This document shows, one piece after another, positions 5,443 to 5,460 of a DNA stretch of 5,460 nt. Source of the DNA: an uncultured Treponema sp. (GTDB lineage: Bacteria; Spirochaetota; Spirochaetia; Treponematales; Treponemataceae); NCBI GenBank assembly GCA_905372345.1, contig CAJPPE010000134.1, forward strand, positions 1-5,460, written 5' to 3'. The notes under the pieces were generated by a model. It ran no database searches and was not told the DNA's origin. It was given only the letters and a program-made list of their open reading frames with translations. Positions within the stretch are counted from its first letter, which is position 1, and every line of letters starts with the position of its first letter. Position numbers and translations under genes: made by a program.

Positions 5443-5458
5443 AAGTATATTATAACAT
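5443..5458 (-). promoter_or_regulatory. Extended -10 promoter of the padR operon with overlapping PadR-like operator
   Basis: On the minus strand TGTTATAAT (5457-5449) is a perfect extended -10 element. The predicted transcription start falls on the A of the padR ATG at 5442, so the mRNA should be leaderless. The -35 region lies beyond the window. The same bases read ATGT, eight bases, ACTT (5458-5443), one mismatch from the ATGT-N8-ACAT operator described for PadR proteins, which suggests that PadR blocks its own promoter. The promoter is well supported; the operator is an inference in AT-rich DNA, where such matches arise easily. Confidence 0.65.
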
Positions 5459-5460
5459 AA

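Overview
The window looks like chromosomal DNA of a host-associated spirochaete of the genus Treponema, probably close to T. denticola. This rests on my recognition of the PNPase and S15 protein sequences, the ribF-rpsO-pnp gene order and the AT-leaning base composition. It has not been checked by a search.

Layout: (1) Positions 1-1833, minus strand, hold a housekeeping cluster read right to left: ribF (FAD synthetase-like), rpsO (ribosomal protein S15) and the 5' third of pnp (polynucleotide phosphorylase, running off the left edge). ribF and rpsO are tightly coupled. rpsO and pnp are separated by a strong 16-bp RNA stem, followed by an AT-only palindrome in the pnp leader. (2) Positions 1834-1974 are a compact divergent promoter region. 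(3) Positions 1975-3546, plus strand, hold one 523-residue protein that joins an NAD(P)-dependent epimerase/dehydratase (extended SDR) domain to a C-terminal CxxxH...CxxC zinc-ribbon-like module. (4) Positions 3520-5442, minus strand, hold a three-gene operon read right to left: a PadR-family repressor, a membrane protein with an N-terminal HAAS/DUF1700-like domain, and a DUF4097-type beta-repeat protein anchored by one N-terminal membrane helix. This operon converges on the epimerase gene and their 3' ends overlap by 27 bp.

How the parts work together: the left cluster links flavin cofactor synthesis, ribosome assembly and RNA turnover, with the rpsO-pnp junction carrying RNA structures of the kind that control PNPase elsewhere. 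The right operon resembles the PadR/HAAS/DUF4097 membrane-associated regulatory modules common in Firmicutes. The epimerase stands alone and its substrate cannot be told from sequence.

The most unusual pattern is in translation starts. All three genes that open a transcription unit (ribF, the epimerase, padR) lack a Shine-Dalgarno sequence and have a perfect TATAAT box ending only 7-13 nt before the ATG, which predicts leaderless or nearly leaderless mRNAs. All four genes inside operons (rpsO, pnp, the HAAS gene, the DUF4097 gene) have purine-rich ribosome binding sites. I found no tRNA, rRNA, CRISPR array, insertion sequence or attachment site, and there is no gene-free stretch longer than about 150 bases.
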